A stretch of 64,000 bases of DNA. It comes from Lachnospiraceae bacterium. GTDB lineage: Bacteria; Bacillota; Clostridia; Lachnospirales; Lachnospiraceae. Below, piece by piece: positions 1 through 8,943 of the stretch. Position 1 is the first letter of the stretch. Each line of letters starts with the position of its first letter. The translations under genes and the position numbers were made by a program. Under the pieces are notes generated by a model, which was not told the origin of the DNA, ran no database searches, and saw only the letters and a list, made by a program, of their open reading frames with translations. The stretch is taken from the NCBI GenBank assembly GCA_029219245.1, contig JAQXTA010000041.1, positions 1 to 64,000 on the forward strand, read 5' to 3'.

Positions 1-1
1 T

Positions 2-352
2 ATGTTAACATATTTTCAAAATAGTGATAGCAAAAATGCGGTAGATGATGCAACCAGAATGATAGATACCTATGTCAGAAAGGTAAAGAGTCTGCCAGAA
101 GTGGAGGCTGGATATATGACGGTTGGAGACTGGATGGATGAGATGGAAGAGGAAATCAGAGAGGCAGTCGTAGAAGAAATCAGAGAGGAAACAGAAAAAC
201 GAGTCAGAGAGGAAACGATTAAAGTATTTATAGAGACGCTTCGGGAATTTACTGACAGCAAAGAAACAGTAGTTGCCAAAGTGCGGGAGAAATATCCGGA
301 CTATGCAGAAAGTGCGGTCAAACTGGTTGAGAAGTACTGGCAAGAAAACTAA
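2..352 (+). CDS. C-terminal part of an Rpn/YhgA-like PD-(D/E)XK nuclease family protein (5' partial)
   Basis: The reading frame is open to the left edge, so the first Met seen here is probably internal and the nuclease core lies outside the window. What remains is 116 residues. A long, highly charged Glu/Arg helix (about residues 45-80, repeats of the type EEIREE) is likely a coiled coil. It is followed by a tail of the type LREFTDSKETVVAKVREKYP and a final YW. This tail is typical of the Rpn/PDDEXK transposase-like family that is abundant in Lachnospiraceae. Family members are DNA endonucleases linked to recombination or defence. The catalytic part cannot be judged. The family call rests on the tail alone. 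Confidence 0.6.
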   Translation: MLTYFQNSDSKNAVDDATRMIDTYVRKVKSLPEVEAGYMTVGDWMDEMEEEIREAVVEEIREETEKRVREETIKVFIETLREFTDSKETVVAKVREKYPDYAESAVKLVEKYWQEN

Positions 353-467
353 GCGGTAATAAACTATATAAAGATAGAAGAGAGCGATACAACAGTAAGC
401 CATCATTATTAGTCATACATATCGGATTGTGGCATATATATTAACGAAGAAACTCAAGGATATTCTT

Positions 468-1727
468 ATGCTGTTCTTTTTTACCCATCATAAACATTTC
501 ATAAAAACAGGAAGCCTGCTTTTATTAGTCTGGCTCTCCTGTTTTTGTTTTTTTCAAAATAGCATTTGTACATATGCAGAAGAAAAAGGAGACGAGTTAC
601 AACTATATGCACAGGCAGCGGTGCTTATGGATGCGGATACCGGGCGCGTTTTATATGGAAAAAATGAAAAAGAAGTATTGCCGATGGCCAGTACTACCAA
701 AATAATGACCTGTATTCTTGCACTGGAGTATGGTAATCCGGACAAAGAGGTTGAGGTTTCTGCCTATGCTGCCAGTATGCCCAAAGTGAAATTGTATATG
801 AAACCGGGAGAAAAGTATCGTCTCGAGGATTTATTGTATTCTCTTATGTTAGAGTCACATAACGATTCTGCAATTGCAATCGCGGAAGCGGTTGGGGGAA
901 GTGTAGAAGCTTTTGCAGTTATGATGAATCAGAAAGCGAGAGATATCGGATGTTTTGATACCTATTTTATTACCCCGAATGGACTGGATGCGGTTGTAAA
1001 CGATACGGGCAAGAAACATTCTACAACGGCAGAGGATCTGGCAAAAATTATGGCATATTGTATCAATGAATCGCCTACCAGGGAACAGTTCCTGGAAATT
1101 ACACAGACAATGGAGTATAGCTTTTGTGACCTAAGTGGTAGTCGGAATTTTCATTGCAGCAATCATAACAGCTTTTTAAATATGATGCAGGAAGCTGTTT
1201 CCGGCAAAACCGGCTTTACTAATCAGGCAGGTTATTGTTATGTGGGGGCAGTAGAGAGTGAGGGACGAAAGTTTACGGTGGCGCTTCTTGCCTGCGGCTG
1301 GCCCAATCACAAAACATATAAGTGGAGCGATATGAAGAAACTGGTTGCATATGGGATGGAGAATTACTCTTATCGTGATATTTATGAAAAGCAGCAATTT
1401 GATGTAATTCCGGTGGCAAATGGAATTGCGGGAGAAGATGCAACACCCTATGAAGAAGCATATATGACTGTAACTTTTGAACAGCCGGAGGAAGAAAGTC
1501 TTCCTTATTTATTGTGTGAAGAAGATGTAGTAGAAGTCAAAACGAGTATTGCAAAGGAATTGGAGGCTCCGGTTGCCGAAGGTGAAAAAGTGGGGCAGGT
1601 ATCCTATTTCCTGAATGGGGAACTGATAAAAGAGTATCCGGTTATCACAACGAAAGAGGTGGAGAAAAGGAATTTTCCATGGATTTTACAATATATCATA
1701 CAACTTTATTTTTTACATATTTTTTGA
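468..1727 (+). CDS. D-alanyl-D-alanine carboxypeptidase (penicillin-binding protein 5/DacF family)
   Basis: A 419-residue serine peptidase that trims the terminal D-Ala from peptidoglycan stem peptides at the outer face of the membrane. All three active-site motifs are present: STTK (75-78, catalytic Ser75), SHN (130-132) and KTG (247-249). A hydrophobic signal segment lies at about residues 14-34 and ends near a CTYAEE site. The last 17 residues are hydrophobic and could anchor the C terminus. A GTG at 429 is in frame, but only the ATG at 468 has a Shine-Dalgarno site (AAGGA at 456-460), so 468 is preferred. It appears to be a single-gene unit; the next promoter starts at 1757. Confidence 0.92.
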   Translation: MLFFFTHHKHFIKTGSLLLLVWLSCFCFFQNSICTYAEEKGDELQLYAQAAVLMDADTGRVLYGKNEKEVLPMASTTKIMTCILALEYGNPDKEVEVSAYAASMPKVKLYMKPGEKYRLEDLLYSLMLESHNDSAIAIAEAVGGSVEAFAVMMNQKARDIGCFDTYFITPNGLDAVVNDTGKKHSTTAEDLAKIMAYCINESPTREQFLEITQTMEYSFCDLSGSRNFHCSNHNSFLNMMQEAVSGKTGFTNQAGYCYVGAVESEGRKFTVALLACGWPNHKTYKWSDMKKLVAYGMENYSYRDIYEKQQFDVIPVANGIAGEDATPYEEAYMTVTFEQPEEESLPYLLCEEDVVEVKTSIAKELEAPVAEGEKVGQVSYFLNGELIKEYPVITTKEVEKRNFPWILQYIIQLYFLHIF

Positions 1728-1756
1728 AATTTTAGCTAGTCGATTTGAATAATCTA

Positions 1757-1765
1757 TGATATACT
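1757..1765 (+). promoter_or_regulatory. Extended -10 promoter of the decarboxylase operon
   Basis: TGATATACT is an extended -10 element (TGN plus TATACT at 1760-1765). No good -35 lies at 17 bp, which is usual for extended -10 promoters. The predicted start, about 1772, coincides with the first base of the leader hairpins. This is inference from motif and position only. Confidence 0.45.
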
Positions 1766-1771
1766 ACAATC

Positions 1772-1813
1772 GTGTGCTATGCACACCGCGGATTGCATCT
1801 CTGCGAATCGCGG
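1772..1813 (+). other. Two back-to-back hairpins in the decarboxylase operon leader
   Basis: GTGTGC-TAT-GCACAC (1772-1786) is a perfect stem-loop. It is followed at once by a 12-bp stem (1786-1797 with 1802-1813, one mismatch and two G-T pairs, loop TCTC). No T-run follows directly, so this is not a standard terminator. It would sit at the very 5' end of the operon mRNA, and a role in mRNA stability or leader control is possible. Confidence 0.4.
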
Positions 1814-1859
1814 AAAAAAAGTTTTTATTATTTATTATTATAAATGGAGGGCTGAAAAA

Positions 1860-3287
1860 ATGAGTACTACTTCTCAAGCGAGTCAAAGAATCAATGCTTT
1901 GCTCGATGAAAACAGTTTCGTTGAAATTGGCGGTCTTGTTACAGCAAGAGCAACAGACTTCAACCTGAAACAGACAGAAACTCCTTCTGACGGTGTTATT
2001 ACCGGATATGGAGTAATTGACGGCAATCTTGTGTATGTATACAGTCAGGATGCTTCCGTATTAAATGGAACGATTGGTGAAATGCATGCAAAGAAAATTG
2101 CAAACCTCTATGATTTGGCAATGAAGACAGGAGCACCTGTTATCGGTTTAATCGATTCTGCCGGTCTTAGATTACAGGAAGCAACAGATGCGCTGAATGG
2201 ATTTGGTGAAATTTATATGAAACAGACATTAGCTTCCGGTGTAATTCCGCAGATTACAGCAATTTTTGGAACCTGTGGTGGCGGACTTGCTGTGATTCCT
2301 ACTTTAACAGATTTCACTTTCATGGAAGCAGACAAGGCGAAATTATTTGTAAATTCTCCAAATGCAATTGACGGAAACGAAATCTCCAAATGTGATACCT
2401 CTGCTGCAACATTCCAGAGTGAGGAAGCAGGTATTGTAGATGTGGTTGCAGATGAAGCTTCTATTCTTGCGCAGATCAGACAGCTTGTATCCGTTCTTCC
2501 GGCAAACAATGCAGAGATTGCATTGGATGAATGTACCGATGATTTGAACAGAGGCTGTGCTGAAATTGCTAATTGTGTCGGTGATACATCTATCGCATTA
2601 TCCCAGATTGCTGATAACGGCATTTTTGTAGAAGTAAAACAGAATTATGCAAAAGATATGGTTGCAGGATTTATCAAATTAAATGGCGCAACTGTTGGTG
2701 CGGTTGCAAACCGTACTGAAGTATATAATGACGAAGGCGAAGTAACAGAGAAATTTGATGCAGTATTATCTGCAAGAGGCGCTGAAAAAGCAGCAGACTT
2801 TATTAATTTCTGTGATGCTTTTGATATTCCGGTATTGTCCCTTACGAATGTAAAAGGTTTTGCTGCTACCAAATGTGCTGAAAAGAAAATGGCAAAAGCT
2901 GTTGCAAAACTTACATACGCATTTGCAAATGCAACCGTTCCGAAAGTAAACGTTGTCATTGGCAAGGCATACGGAAGTGCTTATGTTGCCATGAACTCCA
3001 AGGCAATCGGTGCGGACATTACAATTGCATGGCCAAATGCAGAAATCGGTGCTATGGATGCTAATCTGGCAGCCAAGATTATCTGTGATGGACAGGGTGC
3101 TGATGCAATTGATGCATGTGCAAAAGAATATGCAGCACTTCAGAATAATGTAGTCAGTGCAGCAAAGAGAGGCTATGTTGATCAGATTGTAGAGCCTGTT
3201 GACACAAGAAAGTATGTCATAGGTGCATTTGAAATGTTAGCAACAAAAAGTGAAGGCCGTCCGGAGAAAAAACACGGTACAGTTTAG
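1860..3287 (+). CDS. Carboxyltransferase subunit (MmdA/PccB-like) of a biotin-dependent decarboxylase
   Basis: A 475-residue crotonase-fold carboxyltransferase of the acyl-CoA carboxylase beta / methylmalonyl-CoA decarboxylase alpha type. It moves a carboxyl group between a CoA ester and carboxybiotin. The N-terminal half has SAGLRLQEATDAL and GTCGGGLAVIP, and the C-terminal half has GKAYGSAYVAM and IAWPNAEIGAMD, which matches the usual two-domain layout. The motifs are divergent (SAGLRLQEA in place of the common SGGARMQEG), so the CoA substrate is uncertain. An in-frame ATG at 1779 lies within the leader hairpins; the ATG at 1860 follows GGAGG at 1846-1850 and is the likely start. First gene of a five-gene operon ending at 7138. 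Confidence 0.85.
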   Translation: MSTTSQASQRINALLDENSFVEIGGLVTARATDFNLKQTETPSDGVITGYGVIDGNLVYVYSQDASVLNGTIGEMHAKKIANLYDLAMKTGAPVIGLIDSAGLRLQEATDALNGFGEIYMKQTLASGVIPQITAIFGTCGGGLAVIPTLTDFTFMEADKAKLFVNSPNAIDGNEISKCDTSAATFQSEEAGIVDVVADEASILAQIRQLVSVLPANNAEIALDECTDDLNRGCAEIANCVGDTSIALSQIADNGIFVEVKQNYAKDMVAGFIKLNGATVGAVANRTEVYNDEGEVTEKFDAVLSARGAEKAADFINFCDAFDIPVLSLTNVKGFAATKCAEKKMAKAVAKLTYAFANATVPKVNVVIGKAYGSAYVAMNSKAIGADITIAWPNAEIGAMDANLAAKIICDGQGADAIDACAKEYAALQNNVVSAAKRGYVDQIVEPVDTRKYVIGAFEMLATKSEGRPEKKHGTV

Positions 3288-3304
3288 AAAGGATGATACT
3301 TAAT

Positions 3305-4033
3305 ATGAAAAAATTATTAGCAATATTAGGTATGATCACCTGTATGATCGGACTGACCGCTTGTGGTTCTTCCAAGGAAACAACGTCTACTCCTGTCAGT
3401 GAAGAACAGTTAATACAATCCTGCGAGCAGACTGTTGCAAGTATGCAGCAGATTGTGAATCTGGGAGCAGAGGAACAGTATGTGAATGATGATGTCATTT
3501 ATACTGGTCTTACCGGATACAAGAGCGCGTTGGAAGATATAGGTGATTATCAGGGAACAAATGGTGGCAGTGTAATATTCAATGATGATGAAATCATTAT
3601 CAATATCAATGTCCTTGGTTCAAAGCATAATGCTGTTGTAGAAATCATGTTAAACGGCGATGCATCAGAATGTACAAGCATTGCAACCAATGTAACATAT
3701 TCATTAGGGGAGAAGATGCAGAAGGCAGCTTTAAATACCTTACTTGGTATGGGAACTGTATTCGTTGTCTTAATCCTGATTAGTTTAATTATCTCTGCAT
3801 TCGGTTTGATTTCCAAAGTACAGGGTTCTAAGAAGAAACCGGAAGAAACGAAAGCAGAAAAGGTGGACAATGTAGTCGCACAGATTATGGAAAAAGAAGA
3901 ACTTTCTGATGACTTGGAGTTAGTGGCTGTTATTTCAGCAGCGATTGCAGCATATGAAGGTTCTGGTTCTACCGATGGTTTTGTTGTAAGATCCATTAGA
4001 AAAGCAAATAAGAGTAAATGGCAGAATGCCTAA
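3305..4033 (+). CDS. OadG-like gamma subunit with an N-terminal lipoprotein domain
   Basis: 242 residues. The N terminus is a lipoprotein signal with the lipobox LTAC (Cys20). An extracytoplasmic domain of about 120 residues follows, then one membrane helix (about 142-168) and a charged cytoplasmic tail with an Ala/Ile-rich end (AVISAAIAAYEG). The helix and tail resemble the gamma subunit of Na+-pumping decarboxylases, which assembles alpha and beta. Standard gamma subunits are short, so the lipid-anchored outer domain is an addition. The ATG at 3293 lies directly on the ribosome-binding site (AAAGG, 3288-3292), so 3305 is used. It sits between the carboxyltransferase and the biotin carrier. 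Confidence 0.75.
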   Translation: MKKLLAILGMITCMIGLTACGSSKETTSTPVSEEQLIQSCEQTVASMQQIVNLGAEEQYVNDDVIYTGLTGYKSALEDIGDYQGTNGGSVIFNDDEIIININVLGSKHNAVVEIMLNGDASECTSIATNVTYSLGEKMQKAALNTLLGMGTVFVVLILISLIISAFGLISKVQGSKKKPEETKAEKVDNVVAQIMEKEELSDDLELVAVISAAIAAYEGSGSTDGFVVRSIRKANKSKWQNA

Positions 4034-4054
4034 CAGTCATAGGAGGATTATAAA

Positions 4055-4432
4055 ATGAAAAATTATACCATTACCGTAAATGGAAACGTATATGATGTAG
4101 TAGTAGAAGAAGGTGCAACAAGTGGTGCACCGGTAGCAGCAGCTCCTGCAGCGCCAAAGGCAGCACCGAAAGCAGCTCCTGCACCTGCAGCGGCTCCGGC
4201 AGCAAGTGGTGCGGCAGGAAGTGTAAAAATTGAAGCTGGTGCAGCAGGTAAAGTATTTAAAGTAGAAGCAAGCGTAGGACAGGCAGTGAAAAAAGGTGAC
4301 GCTGTTGTAATTCTGGAAGCGATGAAGATGGAAATTCCTGTAGTTGCTCCACAGGACGGTACCGTAGCAAGCATCAATGTTTCCGTTGGTGACCCGGTTG
4401 AAGCAGGTGCATTACTGGCAACAATGAACTAG
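4055..4432 (+). CDS. Biotin carboxyl carrier protein of the decarboxylase
   Basis: A 125-residue biotinyl protein that carries CO2 between the two carboxyltransferases and the membrane pump. It has an N-terminal beta strand region (1-20), an Ala/Pro-rich flexible linker (about 24-52) and a biotinyl domain with EAMKMEIP, in which Lys91 is the biotinylation site. Size and layout match the 1.3S subunit of transcarboxylase and MmdC/GcdC. AGGAGG lies upstream. No biotin carboxylase gene is nearby, which fits a decarboxylase or transcarboxylase rather than an ATP-driven carboxylase. Confidence 0.93.
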   Translation: MKNYTITVNGNVYDVVVEEGATSGAPVAAAPAAPKAAPKAAPAPAAAPAASGAAGSVKIEAGAAGKVFKVEASVGQAVKKGDAVVILEAMKMEIPVVAPQDGTVASINVSVGDPVEAGALLATMN

Positions 4433-4504
4433 GTTTCGTTCAACGTCTGTGAGTGGTAAAGCACAGGCACAAATTTCTATTGATTACTACAGGAGGTTAA
4501 TAAA

Positions 4505-5653
4505 ATGGATTACATAGCAAATACGCTATCCAATCTGATTCATCAGACGGCATTTTTCAACTTAACAGTTGGAAATTATATCATGATTGCGGTAGCTTTG
4601 GTATTCCTATATCTGGCTATCAGACATGAATTTGAACCGCTTCTCTTAGTACCGATAGCTTTCGGTATGCTGCTGGTTAATATCTATCCGGATATTATGG
4701 CACCTTATGGTGAAGGCGGTGCCGGCGGCGGTTTACTGTATTATTTCTATAAACTGGATGAATGGGCAATTTTACCTTCCCTTATTTTCATGGGTGTAGG
4801 TGCGATGACCGATTTTGGTCCATTGATTGCCAATCCAAAGAGCTTTTTACTTGGTGCAGCAGCACAGTTTGGTATTTTTGCAGCTTATTTCGGAGCCATT
4901 GCAATGGGCTTCAATGATAAAGCAGCAGCAGCTATTTCTATTATTGGTGGTGCAGATGGTCCTACTTCCATTTTCCTTGCCGGAAAATTGCAGCAGACAT
5001 CTTTGCTTGGTCCGATTGCGGTAGCAGCATATTCCTATATGTCACTGGTGCCGATTATCCAGCCGCCGATTATGAAGCTTTTGACAACAGAGAAGGAAAG
5101 AAAAATCAAAATGGCACAGCTTCGTCCTGTCAGCAAATTAGAGAAGATTCTTTTCCCTATCGTTGTTACAATTGTTGTTTCTCTGATTCTTCCTACAACA
5201 GCTCCGCTTATCGGTATGCTGATGCTTGGTAACTTGTTCAGAGAATCCGGTGTTGTAAGACAGTTGACGGATACAGCTTCCAATGCGTTGATGTATATTG
5301 TCGTTATTATCCTCGGTACTTCCGTAGGTGCAACAACGAGTGCAGAGGCGTTCTTGAATGCAAGTACTTTGAAAATCGTTGTACTTGGTCTGGTTGCATT
5401 CTGCTTTGGTACCGCAGCAGGTGTATTGTTTGGTAAATTGATGTGTATTATTACAAAAGGTGCGGTTAACCCCTTGATTGGTTCCGCAGGTGTATCTGCC
5501 GTTCCAATGGCAGCCAGAGTATCCCAGAAGGTTGGTGCGGAAGCAGATCCCACAAACTTCCTGTTGATGCATGCTATGGGTCCTAACGTAGCAGGTGTTA
5601 TTGGTACTGCAGTGGCAGCCGGTACTTTTATGGCAGTATTCGGTGTATTCTAA
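4505..5653 (+). CDS. oadB: Na+-transporting decarboxylase beta subunit
   Basis: A 382-residue integral membrane protein with about nine to eleven hydrophobic segments. It decarboxylates carboxybiotin and exports Na+. The family signature [10 protein letters not shown] is intact (148-157) and contains the conserved Asp needed for Na+ binding. [15 protein letters not shown] (about 95-109) and the C-terminal [15 protein letters not shown] are also typical. OadB, MmdB and GcdB cannot be told apart from sequence alone. AGGAGG at 4491-4496 precedes the ATG. Confidence 0.93.
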   Translation: MDYIANTLSNLIHQTAFFNLTVGNYIMIAVALVFLYLAIRHEFEPLLLVPIAFGMLLVNIYPDIMAPYGEGGAGGGLLYYFYKLDEWAILPSLIFMGVGAMTDFGPLIANPKSFLLGAAAQFGIFAAYFGAIAMGFNDKAAAAISIIGGADGPTSIFLAGKLQQTSLLGPIAVAAYSYMSLVPIIQPPIMKLLTTEKERKIKMAQLRPVSKLEKILFPIVVTIVVSLILPTTAPLIGMLMLGNLFRESGVVRQLTDTASNALMYIVVIILGTSVGATTSAEAFLNASTLKIVVLGLVAFCFGTAAGVLFGKLMCIITKGAVNPLIGSAGVSAVPMAARVSQKVGAEADPTNFLLMHAMGPNVAGVIGTAVAAGTFMAVFGVF

Positions 5654-5725
5654 GTTATATGATATAACCTGTTATGCAATCTGGAAAAGAATGCATGACG
5701 TTACAAATATTAGGAGGAAAATAAA

Positions 5726-7138
5726 ATGGCAGAAATTGTACAAAAACCAATTAAAATTACGGAAACCATTCTGCGTGATGCACATCAGTCCCTGATTGCC
5801 ACCAGAATGCCTACCGAATTGATGCTTCCCATCGTAGACAAGATGGATAAGGTTGGTTATCACTCTGTAGAGTGCTGGGGTGGTGCGACCTTTGATGCAT
5901 CTCTTCGTTTCTTAAAGGAAGATCCATGGGATAGACTTAGAAAGTTAAAGGATGGCTTCAAAAATACAAAATTACAGATGTTACTTCGTGGACAGAACGT
6001 ACTTGGTTACCGTCATTATGCAGATGATGTAGTTGCATATTTTGTACAGAAATCTATTGCAAACGGTATTGATATTATTCGTATTTTTGACTGTCTGAAT
6101 GACCTTCGTAATTTAAAATCATCTGTAGATGCCTGCAACAAAGAAGGCGGACATGCACAGATCGCTCTTTCCTATACTTTAGGCGATGCATATACGGATG
6201 AGTACTGGATGGACATTGCTAAGAGAATTGAAGATATGGGTGCACATTCCATCTGTATCAAGGATATGGCAGGTCTTTTGGTTCCGTATAAAGCGGATAA
6301 ATTGATTAGAGCATTAAAGAGTGCTACGGATCTCCCGATTCAGTTGCACACTCATTATACTTCCGGTGTTGCCAGCATGACATACTTAAAAGCAGTAGAA
6401 GCTGGTGTTGATGTAATTGACTGTGCGATGTCACCATTCTCTATGGGTACTTCACAGCCGGCAACAGAAGTTATGGTTGAAACTTTCAAAGGAACTCCTT
6501 ACGATACCGGTTATGATCAGAACTTATTGGCTGAAATCGCTGATTACTTCAGACCATACCGAGAAGAGTGCCTTGCTAACGGACTTCTTAATCCGAAGGT
6601 TATGGGCGTTAACATCAAGACTCTGTTATATCAGGTACCGGGTGGTATGTTATCCAATATGGTTAGCCAGTTAAAAGAACAGAATGCAGAAGATAAGTAT
6701 GAAGAGGTATTAAAAGAGATTCCTAGAGTTCGTAAAGACTTTGGTGAACCACCGCTTGTTACTCCTTCTTCTCAGATTGTTGGTACACAGGCAGTTATGA
6801 ATGTACTTATGGGTGAACCATATAAGATGGCAACCGGTCAGACCAAAGACTTATTAAGCGGTAAATATGGTGCAACGGTTAAACCGTTCAATCCGGAAGT
6901 TCAGAAGAAAGTTATTGGTGATGCAGAAGTAATCACATGTCGTCCGGCTGACCTGCTTCCAAATGAATTGGATAAGTTAGAGTCGGAGATGAAAGAATGG
7001 AAACAACAGGATGAAGATGTATTGTCCTATGCATTGTTCCCACAGGTAGCAATTGATTTCTTCAAATATCGTCAGGCACAACAGGAGAAGGTTGATATGA
7101 CACAGGCTGACACTAAGAATGCAGCATATCCTGTTTAA
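5726..7138 (+). CDS. oadA: Oxaloacetate decarboxylase alpha / pyruvate carboxylase B-type carboxyltransferase, without a biotinyl domain
   Basis: A 470-residue TIM-barrel carboxyltransferase acting on oxaloacetate or pyruvate. It opens with ETILRDAHQSLIATR (Asp18, His20). It has the active-site lysine region CIKDMAGLL (Lys179) and the metal-site histidines in LHTHYTSG (His208, His210). Typical OadA carries a C-terminal biotinyl domain; this protein stops after about 470 residues with a polar tail, so it must use the separate carrier at 4055. That makes it similar in layout to the 5S subunit of propionibacterial transcarboxylase. Last gene of the operon, followed by a strong terminator. Confidence 0.92.
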   Translation: MAEIVQKPIKITETILRDAHQSLIATRMPTELMLPIVDKMDKVGYHSVECWGGATFDASLRFLKEDPWDRLRKLKDGFKNTKLQMLLRGQNVLGYRHYADDVVAYFVQKSIANGIDIIRIFDCLNDLRNLKSSVDACNKEGGHAQIALSYTLGDAYTDEYWMDIAKRIEDMGAHSICIKDMAGLLVPYKADKLIRALKSATDLPIQLHTHYTSGVASMTYLKAVEAGVDVIDCAMSPFSMGTSQPATEVMVETFKGTPYDTGYDQNLLAEIADYFRPYREECLANGLLNPKVMGVNIKTLLYQVPGGMLSNMVSQLKEQNAEDKYEEVLKEIPRVRKDFGEPPLVTPSSQIVGTQAVMNVLMGEPYKMATGQTKDLLSGKYGATVKPFNPEVQKKVIGDAEVITCRPADLLPNELDKLESEMKEWKQQDEDVLSYALFPQVAIDFFKYRQAQQEKVDMTQADTKNAAYPV

Positions 7139-7159
7139 ATTAAAGAGTGAGAGTTAATA

Positions 7160-7209
7160 AAAGGTTAACAAATGAACTTGAGAGGTTCATTTGTTAACCT
7201 TTCTTTTTT
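7160..7209 (+). terminator. Rho-independent terminator of the decarboxylase operon
   Basis: A perfect 18-bp inverted repeat (7160-7177 with 7185-7202, core AAAGGTTAACAAATGAAC, 7-base loop) is followed by a T-rich run. It is unusually long for a terminator and cleanly closes the operon. Confidence 0.9.
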
Positions 7210-7401
7210 ATTAAAAAGGAAAAGAATATGTGTATTTTGCACAAAATAGTAATATATAAATTGTATGCATTTACAAAAATGACAAAAAAGGACAACAAAG
7301 AAATATAAAATGCAAGAAAGGATGATGTTGCAATAGAAAAGCAATAGTATAATTAAATCATCGTTAAAGCTTATAAATGAGTTACGAAAGGTTAATGGGG
7401 G

Positions 7402-8943
7402 ATGAATAGGAAGTTAAAAGCTATCTGTACGACAGCTTGTATAGCAGGTATTCTGCTTGCAGGCTGTGAAAGCAACACAAATAACAATGAGGTGGATGAT
7501 CAGGCTCAGGCAGATGAAGCACAATTTACACCTTCAATTTCTCTAATCTATCAAGCAGAAGAAGCAGTGTTTACAGGTAATGTGAAGGCTGTGAAAAATG
7601 ATGATACCCTTTCGGGTTGTACAGGTACCGGATATGTTGATGGCTTTGAAGAAGACACAGATGCCTGTATTTTCAATGTAGAAATCCCAGAAACAAATTT
7701 TTATGATTTGAATTTTGTCAGTGCCAGTGCTGGCGGCGAAAAATATAACTATATAAGTGTTGATGGTGAAGAAACAGGTACCGTTTATATAGAAGAAACA
7801 AATTATTCGGATTCTGTTTTACAACGTGTTTATTTAACGGAAGGAATTCATGAAATTATCATAAGAAAATATTGGGGGTGGATTTATTTGGATAAATTGG
7901 AAATTACAGATTCAGCACCGCTTGATGCTTCTATTTATGAAGTTACAGCACCGCTCTGTAATCCGGAAGCTTCCGAAGAGGCAAAGAAACTTTATAGTTA
8001 CCTGTGTGATATTTATGGAACGAAGATTCTTTCCGGACAGACCTGTGACCAGGGACCATATGGGAAAGAAATACAGGTAATTAAAAAGACCACTGGTAAG
8101 ACACCGGCGGTACTGGCTATGGATTTTATGGATTATTCTCCTTCCAGAGCCGCGAATGGTACACAAGGACATACTACTGAGTATGCGATTGATTTTTGGA
8201 ATAATGGTGGAATTGTGGCTTTTCACTGGCATTGGACGGTACCCCAGAAATACATAACGGGCGACTGGGCAGGCAGCTTTTACAAGGATAATACCAATAT
8301 TGATCTTGCCAAAATTATGAATGGGGAAGATAAAGAGGGGTATGAACTTTTGATGAGTGATATTGATGTCATTGCGCAGCAACTCAAAGTCTTACAGGAA
8401 GCAAAGGTTCCTGTGCTGTTCAGACCGCTGCATGAGGCTTCGGGAGGATGGTTCTGGTGGGGAACTGCAGGCCCGGAAGCATACAAAAAATTGTATATTG
8501 CCATGTATGATAAATTAACAAAAGAATATGGACTAAATAATATTATCTGGGTATGGAATGGTCAGGATGCTGACTGGTATCCGGGGGATGAATATGTAGA
8601 TATCATCGGAGAGGATATTTATCCGGGAGAACGGGTTTATGCTTCCCAGATATCCGCTTATTTGAATGCAGCACAGAATTACGCTACAGAGACCAAACTT
8701 GTATATATGACGGAAAACGGATGCGTTTTTGATCCAGAGCTTGCCAAAAGGGATGGAGCCATGTGGGGAATGTTTTGTACATGGCAGGGAGATTTTGTGG
8801 CAAAAGATATGGCAATTTTTTCTTTGAGCGAAAAATATACGGAAGAAAGTATGTTAAAAAAGGCATATGAGGATGAAGATGTTATTACGCTGGAAGATTT
8901 ACCGGATTTAAAATCCTATCCGATACGGGAGGCTTTTGAGTAG
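7402..8943 (+). CDS. Glycoside hydrolase family 26 beta-mannanase lipoprotein with an N-terminal CBM35-like domain
   Basis: A 513-residue secreted lipoprotein (lipobox LLAGC, Cys22). Residues about 48-170 start with YQAEEAVFTG and end with YLDKLEITD, the pattern of a CBM35/CBM6-like beta-sandwich. The GH26 barrel follows. It includes FHWHW (274-278), FRPLHEASGGWFWWG (340-354; Glu345 is the acid/base), IIWVWN (381-386) and YMTENG (435-440; Glu438 is the probable nucleophile). It would cut beta-1,4-mannan at the cell surface. A TATAAT at 7348-7353 upstream is a possible -10, but the nearest -35-like TTGCAA is only 14 bp away. First gene of the glycan locus. Confidence 0.92.
   Translation: MNRKLKAICTTACIAGILLAGCESNTNNNEVDDQAQADEAQFTPSISLIYQAEEAVFTGNVKAVKNDDTLSGCTGTGYVDGFEEDTDACIFNVEIPETNFYDLNFVSASAGGEKYNYISVDGEETGTVYIEETNYSDSVLQRVYLTEGIHEIIIRKYWGWIYLDKLEITDSAPLDASIYEVTAPLCNPEASEEAKKLYSYLCDIYGTKILSGQTCDQGPYGKEIQVIKKTTGKTPAVLAMDFMDYSPSRAANGTQGHTTEYAIDFWNNGGIVAFHWHWTVPQKYITGDWAGSFYKDNTNIDLAKIMNGEDKEGYELLMSDIDVIAQQLKVLQEAKVPVLFRPLHEASGGWFWWGTAGPEAYKKLYIAMYDKLTKEYGLNNIIWVWNGQDADWYPGDEYVDIIGEDIYPGERVYASQISAYLNAAQNYATETKLVYMTENGCVFDPELAKRDGAMWGMFCTWQGDFVAKDMAIFSLSEKYTEESMLKKAYEDEDVITLEDLPDLKSYPIREAFE

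Noticed and set aside
2213-2623. A 136-codon open frame on the minus strand inside the carboxyltransferase gene
   Set aside because: It lies wholly antisense to a well-conserved gene and has no recognisable domain or start signal.
4063-4377. A 104-codon open frame on the minus strand
   Set aside because: It is the antisense shadow of the Ala/Pro-rich biotin carrier linker and domain, has low-complexity composition and no ribosome-binding site.
7250-7390. Possible LacI operator upstream of the GH26 gene (TTAA repeats, TGTATGCATTTACA)
   Set aside because: The symmetry is too weak and not repeated upstream of the second section at 24699, so no operator is claimed.
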